Notes: a model not told the origin generated them from the letters alone. A DNA stretch of 64,000 bases from Shewanella frigidimarina (GCF_003797125.1 NZ_RKKE01000005.1:207417-271416), one strand, 5' to 3'. Counted from the stretch's first letter, positions 51,628-60,746 are shown. A program made the numbers and translations.

Positions 51628-51657
51628 AAAAAAGGATGCTATTTTAGCATCCTTTTT
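51628..51657 (-). terminator. Terminator of the secB-gpsA transcript
   Basis: A stem AAAAAGGATGCTA / TAGCATCCTTTTT with loop TTT, 37 bases after the gpsA stop. On the minus strand it ends in a T-run. Confidence 0.9.
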
Positions 51658-51694
51658 GGTATCTACTCACGGTTAACTTAGCCGCTCTGTTGCA

Positions 51695-52711
51695 CTATTT
51701 TTTCAGTGTTTCAGATTTTTTGTCTCGACTGAGTAACTCTTTTGCTGCTTCAACGGGTGCTTTACCTTGGTATAACACTTGGTAAATTTGCTCGGTGATC
51801 GGCATTTCTACCCCTAGGCGTTTGGCTAAGGTAAACACTTCTTTAGTGTTTCGATAACCTTCGACTACTTGACCGATTTCTTCTTGGGCGGTGATCACGT
51901 CTTTGCCTTGACCTAAAGCCAAACCAAAACGACGGTTACGCGACTGATTATCGGTACAGGTTAGTACCAAGTCACCTAAACCAGCCATACCGATAAAAGT
52001 AGATGCATCGGCGCCGATAGCTTCACCTAAGCGACTCAGTTCCACTAAACCACGAGTAATGAGTGCGGTGCGTGCATTTGCACCAAAACCAATACCGTCG
52101 GACATACCTGCACCAATGGCAATCACGTTTTTAACCGCTCCGCCTAATTGTATGCCGATAAAGTCGTCATTTGCGTATACACGCAAGCGTTTTGGACTAT
52201 GAAGCAATTCGACCAAGTCATGGGTAAACTGTGGGCATGTACCCGCAACCGAAATAGCGGTAGGTAAACCAGCGGCTAATTCTTTGGCAAACGTAGGCCC
52301 AGACAACACAGCGAGTGGATAATGTTCACCTAATTGCTCACGAGCAACATCTTGTAATAAACGGCCAGTTTCAGGCTCTAAGCCCTTGGTCGCCCACACA
52401 ATACGTGCGTCGTCACGCAATAATGGTTTTGCTTGCTTAAGCACGTCACCAAATACATGGCTTGGTACAACAACCAAAATATTCTTGCTAGCGGCTAAGG
52501 CTTTGCCTAAATCAGCTTCGATTGATAAACAATCAGGAAACTGAATGCCAGGCAAAAAACGTTCATTACTGCGGCTTTCCGCTAACACTTGCATGCTTTT
52601 AGGATCGTGACCCCAAAGCAATGTCTTATGGCCGTTGCTGGCTAAAGAAATAGCAAGGGCGGTGCCATAAGACCCCGCCCCTAATACCGTAATTTCGGCA
52701 GCGTTATTCAT
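51695..52711 (-). CDS. gpsA: Glycerol-3-phosphate dehydrogenase [NAD(P)+]
   Basis: A 338-residue enzyme. The NAD-binding motif ITVLGAGSYGTALAISLA is at the N-terminus. LSGPTFAKELAAGLPTAISVA and the catalytic-domain motif GGAVKNVIAIGAGMSDGIGFGANARTALITRGLVELSRLG carry the conserved Lys (GGAVKN) and glycerol-phosphate pocket. It makes sn-glycerol-3-phosphate for phospholipids. It starts 3 bases after secB, the usual proteobacterial pairing. Confidence 0.96.
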   Translation of the reverse strand: MNNAAEITVLGAGSYGTALAISLASNGHKTLLWGHDPKSMQVLAESRSNERFLPGIQFPDCLSIEADLGKALAASKNILVVVPSHVFGDVLKQAKPLLRDDARIVWATKGLEPETGRLLQDVAREQLGEHYPLAVLSGPTFAKELAAGLPTAISVAGTCPQFTHDLVELLHSPKRLRVYANDDFIGIQLGGAVKNVIAIGAGMSDGIGFGANARTALITRGLVELSRLGEAIGADASTFIGMAGLGDLVLTCTDNQSRNRRFGLALGQGKDVITAQEEIGQVVEGYRNTKEVFTLAKRLGVEMPITEQIYQVLYQGKAPVEAAKELLSRDKKSETLKK

Positions 52712-52714
52712 AAA

Positions 52715-53188
52715 TTATGCAGTTGCTTCTTCAGTTGCAGCAGCTTGACGCTGTTGAACGTACTGAGCAAATAGAGCATCAAAATTCACTGGAGCAAGGT
52801 TTAGTTGTGGGAAAGTACCACGGCCAACTAAGTTGCCAACTAATTCACGTGCGTATGGGAACAATACGTTAGGGCAATATGCACCTAAAGAATGGGCAAG
52901 TTGTTGCTCAGTTAAACCAACAATCGAGAAAATACCCGCTTGCTGAACTTCACATAAAAATGCAGTGTCTTCGCCATTTTTAGCGGTAACTGTCAGTGAT
53001 AAAATCACTTCATATGTGTCATCAGACAATTTGTTGCTGCGAGTATCTAAATCTAATTTTACTTCTGGGTTCCATTCTTTCTGGAAAACAGCTGGGCTGT
53101 TTGGCGTTTCAAAAGACAAATCCTTTGTATAAATACGCTGAATGTTGAACTGTGGTGCTTGTGCTTCGTTGTTTGCTACTTCAGCCAT
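52715..53188 (-). CDS. secB: Protein-export chaperone SecB
   Basis: A 157-residue protein with the expected SecB regions: QAPQFNIQRIYTKDLSFETPNSPAVFQKEWNPEVKLDLDTRSN, then CEVQQAGIFSIVGLTEQQLAHSLGAYCPNVLFPYARELVGNLVGRGTFPQLNLAPVNFDALF. It is a tetrameric cytoplasmic chaperone that keeps exported proteins unfolded and hands them to SecA. Ribosome-binding site GGTAGGA lies before the ATG. The glutaredoxin gene often found between rhodanese and secB in gamma-proteobacteria is not present in the 206-bp gap. Confidence 0.96.
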   Translation of the reverse strand: MAEVANNEAQAPQFNIQRIYTKDLSFETPNSPAVFQKEWNPEVKLDLDTRSNKLSDDTYEVILSLTVTAKNGEDTAFLCEVQQAGIFSIVGLTEQQLAHSLGAYCPNVLFPYARELVGNLVGRGTFPQLNLAPVNFDALFAQYVQQRQAAATEEATA

Positions 53189-53394
53189 AATTTCCTACCT
53201 ATCAATGTTATTTAGCTTTTCTGTGAAGCTAATTGTGTTGGGCTTTCACTCAATGCATAAAGAATTAATCTAGCATTAGTGCTATCCCGTAAAGTTGATC
53301 CAGCTCGATAAATAATAACGAACAGGATCTTGATAATAAACCGTGTTAACTCATACCCAAATTCGTTAACACTGAATACCATTAAGCAACGATA

Positions 53395-53829
53395 TTAACG
53401 CTTGCTTTTAACGACTGGTAAATTAGCACCTTGCCATTCGCCCATGCCACCTTTAAGGTTAAACACGTTTTCAAATCCTTGTTTAGTAAGAAGTTGAGCT
53501 GCTTGGCCTGATGTCATACCTGAGTTACATACTAATATAATGGGGCTGGTTTTAAACTTTTCAAGGCTAGTGACTTGATTATTTTTAATTTCTGATAAGG
53601 TCACATTGAGTGAATCAACAATATGGCCTTTCTTAAATTCTTCTTTGCCACGCACATCAACGAGTTTGGCATCTTGCTTATTCACCATGAGTGTTAGCTC
53701 TTGATGACTGACATTCTTCACTTTTGATGTACCAGATTTAATGACACTAACAACAAGTGCTACAAACAAGCCGACCCACGCTAAGCTTAACATTGGGTTC
53801 GCTTTAAAAAATTCCATATATTCTTGCAT
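53395..53829 (-). CDS. Membrane-anchored rhodanese-like protein (YibN-type)
   Basis: A 144-residue protein. An N-terminal membrane segment (LSLAWVGLFVALVVSVI, residues 14-30) is followed by a rhodanese domain with VDVRGKEEFKKGHIVDSLNV and the active-site Cys in ILVCNSGMTSGQAAQLL. The domain may transfer sulfur or act in redox. It stands divergent from gpmI and upstream of secB-gpsA, as in related bacteria. The start ATG at 53829 is likely; a second ATG four codons later is possible. Confidence 0.9.
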   Translation of the reverse strand: MQEYMEFFKANPMLSLAWVGLFVALVVSVIKSGTSKVKNVSHQELTLMVNKQDAKLVDVRGKEEFKKGHIVDSLNVTLSEIKNNQVTSLEKFKTSPIILVCNSGMTSGQAAQLLTKQGFENVFNLKGGMGEWQGANLPVVKSKR

Positions 53830-54080
53830 AATTACTGATTTCTCTGACGATGACTAAGATGAGATGGCCTCGAGTATATCGTTTTGCTCGGCAGTTTTCA
53901 TTAAAGAAACACCTAAAATAAACGGTTTACGCCGAGTTATTCGTGACTCGCCCCTCGTTATCAGCTGCTTTAGTTATATCTTCAAACCTATATGCCTTTT
54001 GCACACTATCGATAAGTAGTAATATTCATACAATTGAAATTTTATAACACTTCTATTTTAACTTAATAAGGTACTTGCAA

Positions 54081-55622
54081 ATGGCTAAAAAACGTCCACT
54101 CGCATTACTTATCCTTGATGGTTGGGGTTACAGTGAAGACACGCAAGATAACGCGGTTTTTCATGCAAACACTCCTGTCTTAGATAAGCTCAATGCACAA
54201 TACCCTCACAGTCTTATTTCAGGTTCTGGTATTGACGTCGGATTACCCGATGGTCAAATGGGTAACTCTGAAGTTGGCCATATCAATATTGGTTCTGGCC
54301 GAATTGTTTATCAAGAACTCACCCGCATCAGTAAAGCAATTGCAGACCATGAGTTTGAACAAAACGCTGCACTTTGCGATGCTGTAGACAAAGCCATTGC
54401 CGCAAACAGTGCGGTGCACATTATGGGACTATTATCTGCCGGTGGTGTACACAGCCATGAAGAGCACATTGAAGCTATGTGCCGTATGGCTGTTGAACGC
54501 GGCGCAACGAAAGTGTATTTACATGCCTTTCTAGATGGCCGTGATACGCCACCCCGTAGCGCTAAAAATAGCTTGGTTCATTTTGATGAGCTATTTGCCT
54601 CATTAGGTCATGGCCGAACAGCATCAATTATCGGTCGTTACTTTGCCATGGATCGTGATAATCGTTGGGATCGCGTATCGCAAGCCTACGAATTAATTAC
54701 CGAAGCTAAAGGAAAGTTTACTTATGCTTCTGCACCAGAAGCGCTTGAAGCGGCATATGCTCGTGATGAAAACGATGAGTTTGTTGCAGCATCTGCAATT
54801 GTTGATGCGCAAGGCGAAGCTGCCGTATTAAGCGATAATGATTCACTGATATTTATGAATTTCCGTGCAGATCGTGCTCGCCAAATCACTCGCACTTTCG
54901 TGAATCCAGATTTTGACGGTTTTAAACGTAATAAAACACCAAAAATCAACTTTGTGATGTTAACTGACTACGCTGCAGACATTAATGCTCCGGTAGCCTA
55001 TCCATCAAGTGATTTAGTGAATACTTTAGGTGAAACCCTGCAAAACTTGGATAAAACCCAGCTGCGTATTTCAGAAACTGAAAAATATGCCCATGTGACA
55101 TTCTTTTTCAATGGCGGTAAAGAAGAGCCATTCGAAGGGGAAGATCGTATTTTAATTCAGTCGCCTAAGGTCGCTACATATGATCTGCAACCTGAAATGA
55201 GCTCGACTGAATTAACCGATAAATTGGTCGCGGCGATAGAATCTACAAAATATGATGTGATCATTTGTAACTATCCAAATGGTGATATGGTCGGCCATAG
55301 CGGTAACTTTGATGCCGCAGTTAAAGCTTGTGAAGCGGTTGATGCATGTATTGGTCGTGTCGTTGAAGCATTAGCTAAAGTGGATGGCGAATGCTTGATT
55401 ACTGCCGATCATGGTAATGCCGAAAAAATGAAAGATCCTTCTAACGGACAAGCATTTACAGCTCACACCAGTAACTTGGTACCGTTCGTTTATGTCGGTC
55501 GTGATGCCGTAATAAAAGATGGTGGACGCTTGAGCGATATTGCGCCAACTATGTTAACCTTGATGGGCCAAAGCATCCCGAAAGAAATGAGTGGACGCTG
55601 TATCATTGACCTTAAAGAGTAA
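54081..55622 (+). CDS. gpmI: Phosphoglycerate mutase, 2,3-bisphosphoglycerate-independent
   Basis: A 513-residue enzyme of the alkaline-phosphatase fold. The catalytic Ser is in MGNSEVGH (about residue 63), DGRDTPPRSA and RYFAMDRDNRWDR follow, and metal ligands are in DYAAD, CNYPNGDMVGHSG and ITADHGNAEKM. It interconverts 2- and 3-phosphoglycerate in glycolysis and needs manganese. The start is the ATG at 54081 (AAGG nine bases upstream), two codons inside the longest frame, which starts at TTG. The envC gene follows after 10 bases. Confidence 0.96.
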   Translation: MAKKRPLALLILDGWGYSEDTQDNAVFHANTPVLDKLNAQYPHSLISGSGIDVGLPDGQMGNSEVGHINIGSGRIVYQELTRISKAIADHEFEQNAALCDAVDKAIAANSAVHIMGLLSAGGVHSHEEHIEAMCRMAVERGATKVYLHAFLDGRDTPPRSAKNSLVHFDELFASLGHGRTASIIGRYFAMDRDNRWDRVSQAYELITEAKGKFTYASAPEALEAAYARDENDEFVAASAIVDAQGEAAVLSDNDSLIFMNFRADRARQITRTFVNPDFDGFKRNKTPKINFVMLTDYAADINAPVAYPSSDLVNTLGETLQNLDKTQLRISETEKYAHVTFFFNGGKEEPFEGEDRILIQSPKVATYDLQPEMSSTELTDKLVAAIESTKYDVIICNYPNGDMVGHSGNFDAAVKACEAVDACIGRVVEALAKVDGECLITADHGNAEKMKDPSNGQAFTAHTSNLVPFVYVGRDAVIKDGGRLSDIAPTMLTLMGQSIPKEMSGRCIIDLKE

Positions 55623-55632
55623 ACATTAACTC

Positions 55633-56766
55633 GTGATAACTCGTTTATTTATTAAAGCCAGCATTGTTGCTGGCTTTCTAATCTTTTCATTTACGGCAAA
55701 TAGTGCTGATTTGTCTTCACGCCAGTCGGCTTTGAAGTCTATTCAAGCACAAATAAACCAACAACAAAATTCGCTCAAAGACACCTCAAGGCAACGCGAG
55801 AAGCTTATTGCGTTACTAAAAAGTGACGAGCAAGCGATTGCAAAAGCTGCTAAAAAAGTCAATCAATCACAAAATTCGTTGGCTGAAGTTAACGTCAAAA
55901 TTAACGCTTTAGATAAACAGCAGATTGATTTAGCCAAGCTAAAAACAAGTCAGCAAGACACCTTATCAAAGCAGTTATCTAGCGCTTATTTAGCGGGTAA
56001 TCATGACTACACTAAGATGATGCTTAACCAGCAAAACCCCGCCACTGTTGAGCGCATGCTGGCGTATTATCAATTTCTCAACAATGCCCGCATAAAAGCT
56101 ATTCAACAACTCAAGCAAACTAGCATTGATCTTAATAAAGTTAAGCAACAGCAAGTAACAGCAAAGCAAAAACTCAATGCTTTAGTGATAGATCAAAAGC
56201 AACAAGCGCTGCAATTAACCAAAGAGCAAGGCCAACGCCAACAAACATTGACTCAACTACAAAGAACCTTATCTAGCAAAGGGGCAGAATTAGAGCAACT
56301 GCAAATAGAAGAGGCAAGTTTAAAACGTATAGTGCAACAAGCAATGCTTGCCGCAAAAGCCAATCCAACAATGGATGGATTAGTCAGTCAAAAAGCCAAA
56401 TTAAAATGGCCAACTAACGGCAGAGTGAGCAAACGATTTGGTAGCAACCGCTCAGGACAAATTGTTTGGAAAGGGACAGTGCTTTCCGCACCTGAAGGAC
56501 AAAATATTAATGCAGTGGCATCAGGAAAAGTTATTTATGCCGACTGGTTACGTGGTTTTGGTATGGTGTTAGTTATTGATCACGGCAAGGGTTATATGAG
56601 CCTCTACGGTCACGCCCAAACACTATTAAGACAACCTGGAGATATGGTGAAAACTGGCGAGTCGATTGCGCTTGTTGGTCGTTCTGGGGGACAAAGTGAA
56701 CCAGGGCTTTATTTCGAAATTCGCAATAAAGGTAAGGCAGTCGATCCAGCCTATTATTGTCGTTAA
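55633..56766 (+). CDS. envC: EnvC-like murein hydrolase activator
   Basis: A 377-residue periplasmic protein. After the signal (ASIVAGFLIFSFTANSA), a long coiled coil spans about residues 25-240 (Gln/Lys-rich heptads). A C-terminal LytM/M23 domain (about 265-377) reads GRVSKRFGSNRSGQIVWKGTVLSAPEGQNINAVASGKVIYADWLRGFGMVLVIDHGKGYMSLYGHAQ. The zinc-binding residues of active M23 peptidases are missing (no HxxxD, and GLYFE in place of HLHFE), as in EnvC, which activates AmiA/AmiB at the septum. It uses a GTG start. It is co-transcribed with gpmI and yibQ. Confidence 0.93.
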   Translation: MITRLFIKASIVAGFLIFSFTANSADLSSRQSALKSIQAQINQQQNSLKDTSRQREKLIALLKSDEQAIAKAAKKVNQSQNSLAEVNVKINALDKQQIDLAKLKTSQQDTLSKQLSSAYLAGNHDYTKMMLNQQNPATVERMLAYYQFLNNARIKAIQQLKQTSIDLNKVKQQQVTAKQKLNALVIDQKQQALQLTKEQGQRQQTLTQLQRTLSSKGAELEQLQIEEASLKRIVQQAMLAAKANPTMDGLVSQKAKLKWPTNGRVSKRFGSNRSGQIVWKGTVLSAPEGQNINAVASGKVIYADWLRGFGMVLVIDHGKGYMSLYGHAQTLLRQPGDMVKTGESIALVGRSGGQSEPGLYFEIRNKGKAVDPAYYCR

Positions 56767-56957
56767 TAGCAAAACACTCACCACTGATATTTAATGGTTA
56801 AACGTATTACAGGGTATAGCGCTATGCCTTGCCAAAGAAAGCGGTAAACGGCCCGATTAATTAACACTATATCAACGACAATAACTGTGTTTATAATCAC
56901 GCCATTATGTAGATATCATTGAACAATAAAACTCACACAACCAAGTAAGCTAAATTC

Positions 56958-57716
56958 GTGCGAAACCTACTATTACTCCTACTATGCCTATGTAGCATCA
57001 TGCCCGCTACAGCGACTAAATTAGCCATTATCATTGACGATATTGGTTATCGCCTAACTGACGAAGCAGCATTGTCATTACCAAGCTCGATCACTTTATC
57101 GGTATTACCTCATACTCCGCTAGGACAAAAACTTGCGCAAGATGGTTATCATAAAGGTCATGAAATAATGTTACACCTGCCAATGCAAGCCTTAAATGGC
57201 AAAGCGTTAGGACCAGGAGGATTAACCAATGACATGAATGAGGCACAAATTAAACAACAGTTACAAAGCGCGTTCTCTAATATCCCATTTGCTAAAGGGG
57301 CGAATAATCATATGGGCAGTTTACTGACTCAAATGGATGAACCGATGTTATGGGTAATGCAAAGTTTAAAACAACAGCAGTTATTTTTTGTCGATAGCTT
57401 TACCACTAAATACACCAAAGCCAGCAGCAAAGCTATGCAGCTAGGAGTGCCATCACTGAGAAGACATATATTTTTAGATAACGACATTGGTGAGCGTGCA
57501 CTTGAACGGCAATTCCAACAAATGATTACGCTGTCGAAACAACAAGGTAAGCTGGTTGTTATTGCGCATCCTTACCCAGAAACCATTCGATTTTTAAACG
57601 CTAATTTAGCTCGTTTAAACGATAATGACATCACATTAGTACCAACATCTCAATTATTTGATGACGTGAATGTGGCAGTAGCAAGTCATCCTAATCCAAC
57701 TGCAACACTGAAATAG
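56958..57716 (+). CDS. Divergent polysaccharide deacetylase (YibQ family)
   Basis: A 252-residue protein with a GTG start. It has a signal LLLLLLCLCSIMPATA, then KLAIIIDDIGYRLTDEAALSLPSSITLSVLPHTPLG (the NodB-like opening with the metal Asp pair) and HEIMLHLPMQA and GANNHMGSLLTQMDEPMLWV (the later metal and helix motifs). This is the COG2861 family next to envC and gpmI in many proteobacteria. A role in wall polysaccharide metabolism is inferred. Its last 26 bases overlap the 3' end of the convergent nsrR gene. Confidence 0.9.
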   Translation: MRNLLLLLLCLCSIMPATATKLAIIIDDIGYRLTDEAALSLPSSITLSVLPHTPLGQKLAQDGYHKGHEIMLHLPMQALNGKALGPGGLTNDMNEAQIKQQLQSAFSNIPFAKGANNHMGSLLTQMDEPMLWVMQSLKQQQLFFVDSFTTKYTKASSKAMQLGVPSLRRHIFLDNDIGERALERQFQQMITLSKQQGKLVVIAHPYPETIRFLNANLARLNDNDITLVPTSQLFDDVNVAVASHPNPTATLK

Positions 57717-58146
57717 ATAAGTCTGGTAGTGTAGATAAAATATCAGACTTATTGGATACAATATCAGCTAAAGTATATTGATCAAGCACAGCAAGATAAG
57801 CCGTAACAGCCTGACCCAACACGCCTTTTAATCGGCATATTGGCGTAAATCGGCAATAAGGAGATTCACAGTCAATAGGAGATAATGAATGCTCTAAATC
57901 ACGGACCAATTGTCCAATTAACACCTCATCAGCAGCTTTTGCCAATCTAAAACCACCGCTTTTACCTCTGACAGTTTGCAAATATCCCATTTTACCCAAT
58001 TGATGGATAATCTTGGCTACGTGGTTTGAAGAAAGGTCAAAAACACTGGTGACTTCAGCTATTCGAAATAAACTTTCGCGTTCAGATTGCACTGCAAGAT
58101 ACATCAAAATGCGAATACCAAAATCTGTATATCGGGTTAATTGCAT
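57691..58146 (-). CDS. nsrR: Rrf2-family nitric-oxide-sensing regulator NsrR
   Basis: A 151-residue Rrf2 winged-helix protein. MQLTRYTDFGIRILMYLAV opens it and DLSSNHVAKIIHQLGKMGYLQTVRGKSGGFRLAK is the DNA-binding part. The three iron-sulfur Cys lie in CESPYCRFTPICRL, with spacing Cys-x4-Cys-x5-Cys, the same as in enterobacterial NsrR. It represses nitrosative-stress genes and is released by NO. No target such as hmp or nnrS is adjacent. The 3' ends of nsrR and yibQ overlap by 26 bases. Confidence 0.9.
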   Translation of the reverse strand: MQLTRYTDFGIRILMYLAVQSERESLFRIAEVTSVFDLSSNHVAKIIHQLGKMGYLQTVRGKSGGFRLAKAADEVLIGQLVRDLEHSLSPIDCESPYCRFTPICRLKGVLGQAVTAYLAVLDQYTLADIVSNKSDILSTLPDLSISVLQLD

Positions 58147-58181
58147 GATCTAAAATATCCAAGGTAAGTAATAAGCGCAGA

Positions 58182-58433
58182 TTAGCATGTTGAAGACTCC
58201 AAATCAGTGATCAACCATAAAGCTTGTTCATTTGTCGTGCCGCACACATCAATACTTGCACTAAACTCAGCACAAACATCTGGACGTTCTGGCTGACCAA
58301 AAATCATACAAAGATTATCAGCGTTTAATTGAATACAACGCACCCCAGCAGGTTTCCCCATCGGCATGCCTGGTATTGCACTGGTGATAGAAGGCGCAAT
58401 GCAGCAGGCACCACAACCCAAACGACAATCCAT
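58182..58433 (-). CDS. YkgJ-family cysteine-cluster protein
   Basis: An 83-residue protein if the ATG at 58433 is used; a GTG four codons earlier is an alternative. It has a Cys cluster CRLGCGACC, then C in VRCIQLNADNLCMIFGQPERPDVCAEF and CGTTNEQA, the UPF0153/YkgJ pattern. These Cys could bind zinc or an iron-sulfur cluster. The function is unknown. It lies upstream of nsrR on the same strand. Confidence 0.82.
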   Translation of the reverse strand: MDCRLGCGACCIAPSITSAIPGMPMGKPAGVRCIQLNADNLCMIFGQPERPDVCAEFSASIDVCGTTNEQALWLITDLESSTC

Positions 58434-58675
58434 AACTTTACCCACTAAATAAAAAGCACTCTATTTTACAAGAATGCACTCATAACGACATGTTTAATTA
58501 CATTATTGATATCGAGAATAATTGAAATAGTCGCCAAGCTAAGGCAAGTTACCCTCGAGCATTTCTTCAACCACTATGCCATTGTATATTAGATCACATT
58601 TTTAGTTCTTAAGCATTAAGCCTACAACAGTCATAGTGGTACATTATACCCTCTTATAGAATAAGGAAATTACCC

Positions 58676-59608
58676 ATGAAACGTCCTGTAATTCTCGACT
58701 GTGATCCCGGTCATGACGATGCCATCTCACTTATTTTAGCACTTAGTTCAGCAAAGCTTGATGTGTTAGCTGTTACTACCAGTGCAGGCAACCAAACACC
58801 AGACAAAACGTTAAACAATGCTTTACGTGTACTAACACTATTGGGTCGACATGATATACCCGTTACAAGTGGCGCCCCTAAGCCTTTAGCTCGTGAACTG
58901 ATCATTGCAGACAATGTACACGGCGAGAGTGGTCTGGATGGACCAAAATTACCCGATCCAGCCTTTGCACCTGTAGAGCAAACGGCTATTGAACTGATGG
59001 CCGATAAAGTGCGTAACAGTAGGCAGCCCGTTACACTTGTTCCAACGGGACCGTTAACTAATATTGCACTTTTTCTAGCTGCTCATCCTGAGTTACATTC
59101 AAACATAGATAGCATAGTACTGATGGGCGGAGCGGCAGGAGTAGGTAACTGGACACCAGCTGCTGAATTTAATATTTTTGTCGACCCAGAAGCCGCTGAT
59201 ATGGTATTCAAATCAGGCTTACCAATAGTAATGTGTGGACTAGATGTTACCCACGAAGCTCAGATAATGGATGAGGATATCGAGCGAATTAGGGGCATTA
59301 ATAATCCTATTGCGCAATGTGTTGCTGAACTACTCGACTTCTTTATGATTTATCACCGTGACCCTAAATGGGGGTTCACTGGTGCACCACTACATGATCC
59401 TTGCACCATTGCATGGTTACTTAATCCATCACTGTTTACTGCAGTTGATTGTTGGGTGGGCGTTGAAACTAAAGGTGAATATACACAGGGAATGACTGTA
59501 GTTGATCGTTATCAATTAACCGGTAAACCACATAATGCAAAAGTATTGTTTAATATTAACCGAACAGGTTTTGTCGACTTTATCGTAGAACGTCTAAGCG
59601 ATTACTAA
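58676..59608 (+). CDS. rihA: Pyrimidine-specific ribonucleoside hydrolase RihA
   Basis: A 310-residue nucleoside hydrolase. The calcium-binding N-terminal motif ILDCDPGHDDAISL is intact, ADNVHGESGLDGPKLP is the substrate loop, and FNIFVDPEAADMVF and GAPLHDPCTIAWLL carry further ligands (metal Asp in LHDP). The wording follows Escherichia RihA along its whole length (recall, not search). It splits cytidine and uridine to base and ribose. A good ribosome-binding site (AAGGAA) precedes it. Confidence 0.93.
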   Translation: MKRPVILDCDPGHDDAISLILALSSAKLDVLAVTTSAGNQTPDKTLNNALRVLTLLGRHDIPVTSGAPKPLARELIIADNVHGESGLDGPKLPDPAFAPVEQTAIELMADKVRNSRQPVTLVPTGPLTNIALFLAAHPELHSNIDSIVLMGGAAGVGNWTPAAEFNIFVDPEAADMVFKSGLPIVMCGLDVTHEAQIMDEDIERIRGINNPIAQCVAELLDFFMIYHRDPKWGFTGAPLHDPCTIAWLLNPSLFTAVDCWVGVETKGEYTQGMTVVDRYQLTGKPHNAKVLFNINRTGFVDFIVERLSDY

Positions 59609-59617
59609 CAAACTCAT

Positions 59618-59646
59618 GCCATGCAGATAAAAGTAACCTGCATGGC
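59618..59646 (+). terminator. Hairpin downstream of rihA
   Basis: A perfect 9-bp stem GCCATGCAG / CTGCATGGC with an 11-base loop, 9 bases after the rihA stop. No T-run follows, so termination may be weak. Confidence 0.6.
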
Positions 59647-59921
59647 AATAACTGCAGATAACAATTAATATCTTATTCGCTATCTGCAGTACTAATACCG
59701 AGCAAGCGTAACATTCAACTCTTTTCCTCTGCTTAAATAGTAACCAATTAATATTCCATACAAACTAGCTACAGCAATAAACAATGAACCCTCGGCTCAG
59801 GCAAGCAAGCTACTTATTATCTAAACAATCCACACCCATAATAAATAGCACACAAACTCGATAAACTTTTAATCTAACTTAACTAACACTCTGCTTTTAG
59901 CTATATATATCAATTTGGAGT
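59647..59921. other. AT-rich spacer
   Basis: About 275 bp between the rihA hairpin and the MITE-like element. I see no gene, clear palindrome or RNA. Confidence 0.5.
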
Positions 59922-59923
59922 TA

Positions 59924-60274
59924 ATACCAATCCTATTAAATATGTGATCTTTCAGCGGGAGTTAAAGTGCTGTAGGCAAGGCAGATGATTGAAGCGAATA
60001 GTGATTCTCGGTAATAAACTCCTGCGTTACTCTACCTCCAGCATCTGACCGCCATGGATGGTTTGTTATGGAATAAAATAGACCATTCCGTCGTATTTTG
60101 AAAACATCTAACGAAAGATAAAGGACTTTGAAACCCGCCAGAATGGAGTCTCTCAGGTATTCCACTTCTGTTTTGCATCGATTTAAAAGAGAACAATCAT
60201 TTCTACATCAATGCGCCTTGAATTGAAAAACCTGAGAGACTCTGAACTGAGCAGATATTTAATGAGATTGGTAT
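59924..60274. mobile_element. MITE-like element with terminal inverted repeats
   Basis: The left end reads ATACCAATCCTATTAAATAT and the right end is its inverse with two differences (ATACCAATCTCATTAAATAT). The 351-bp body also holds an internal inverted repeat GAGTCTCTCAGGT / ACCTGAGAGACTC (about 60149-60161 and 60231-60243). No transposase is encoded; a 67-codon minus-strand frame inside it (59962-60165) is probably not a gene. No clean target duplication is visible. The same TIR style is common in Shewanella and Alteromonadales genomes (recall). Confidence 0.65.
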
Positions 60275-60300
60275 AACACGTAAATCTCAGATACAAAAAA

Positions 60301-60322
60301 AGCCTCGTCGTTAGACGAGACT
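60301..60322 (-). terminator. Second, decayed copy of the rrn terminator
   Basis: AGCCTCGTC-GTTA-GACGAGACT: the same hairpin as at 60534-60555 with one mismatched stem base, also followed on the minus strand by T residues. The flanking AGATACAAAAAA is repeated as well. Confidence 0.75.
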
Positions 60323-60364
60323 TTGATGTCATGACAAAGCAGACAATGATAATAAGAGTGGACC

Positions 60365-60385
60365 TAAACCCCGGCGTGACTGGTC
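60365..60385 (-). pseudogene. Possible relic of a second tRNA-Asp
   Basis: The 12 bases CCCCGGCGTGAC equal the anticodon-arm region of the intact tRNA-Asp (60597-60608). They lie 80 bases from the AGATAC of the decayed terminator, against 74 for the intact pair. The other tRNA arms are gone. Confidence 0.5.
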
Positions 60386-60528
60386 ACTTTCTGTTTATTG
60401 AGAGTCTACCGTCCAAATAGATTGGATGAATGCAAAGCAATACCGGGAACGTTGTTGGACCAACTAAATTAATGCAGCGCTTGTGGCTGTTGATATCTGT
60501 TCGGGCAAGATTGGTAAGCTTCAGATAC

Positions 60529-60555
60529 AAAAAAGCCTCGTCGTTAGACGAGGCT
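60529..60555 (-). terminator. rrn operon terminator
   Basis: A perfect stem AGCCTCGTC / GACGAGGCT with loop GTTA, followed on the minus strand by six T residues, 11 bases after the tRNA-Asp 3' end. Confidence 0.92.
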
Positions 60556-60565
60556 CCTATGTAAT

Positions 60566-60642
60566 TGGCGGAGCGGACGGGACTCGAACCCGCGACCCCC
60601 GGCGTGACAGGCCGGTATTCTAACCAACTGAACTACCGCTCC
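60566..60642 (-). tRNA. tRNA-Asp (GTC)
   Basis: A 77-base tRNA with encoded CCA. The acceptor stem is GGAGCGG / CCGCTCC, the T-loop GTTCGAGTC, and the anticodon stem CCGGC / GCCGG holds the loop CTGTCAC with anticodon GTC. It is the last gene of the rrn operon, 104 bases after 5S. Confidence 0.97.
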
Positions 60643-60746
60643 TTTAGCAAATTGCTTGCGCACGATGCTAAATGCTTTTTAAGTCGCTAGTATGTCATAA
60701 CTAGGAGACTTGCTCTTTCGAGCATCTCTTAACGAGATAATTAGGC

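Noticed and set aside
59962..60165. 67-codon minus-strand frame
   Set aside because: It lies inside the MITE-like element and spans part of its inverted repeats.
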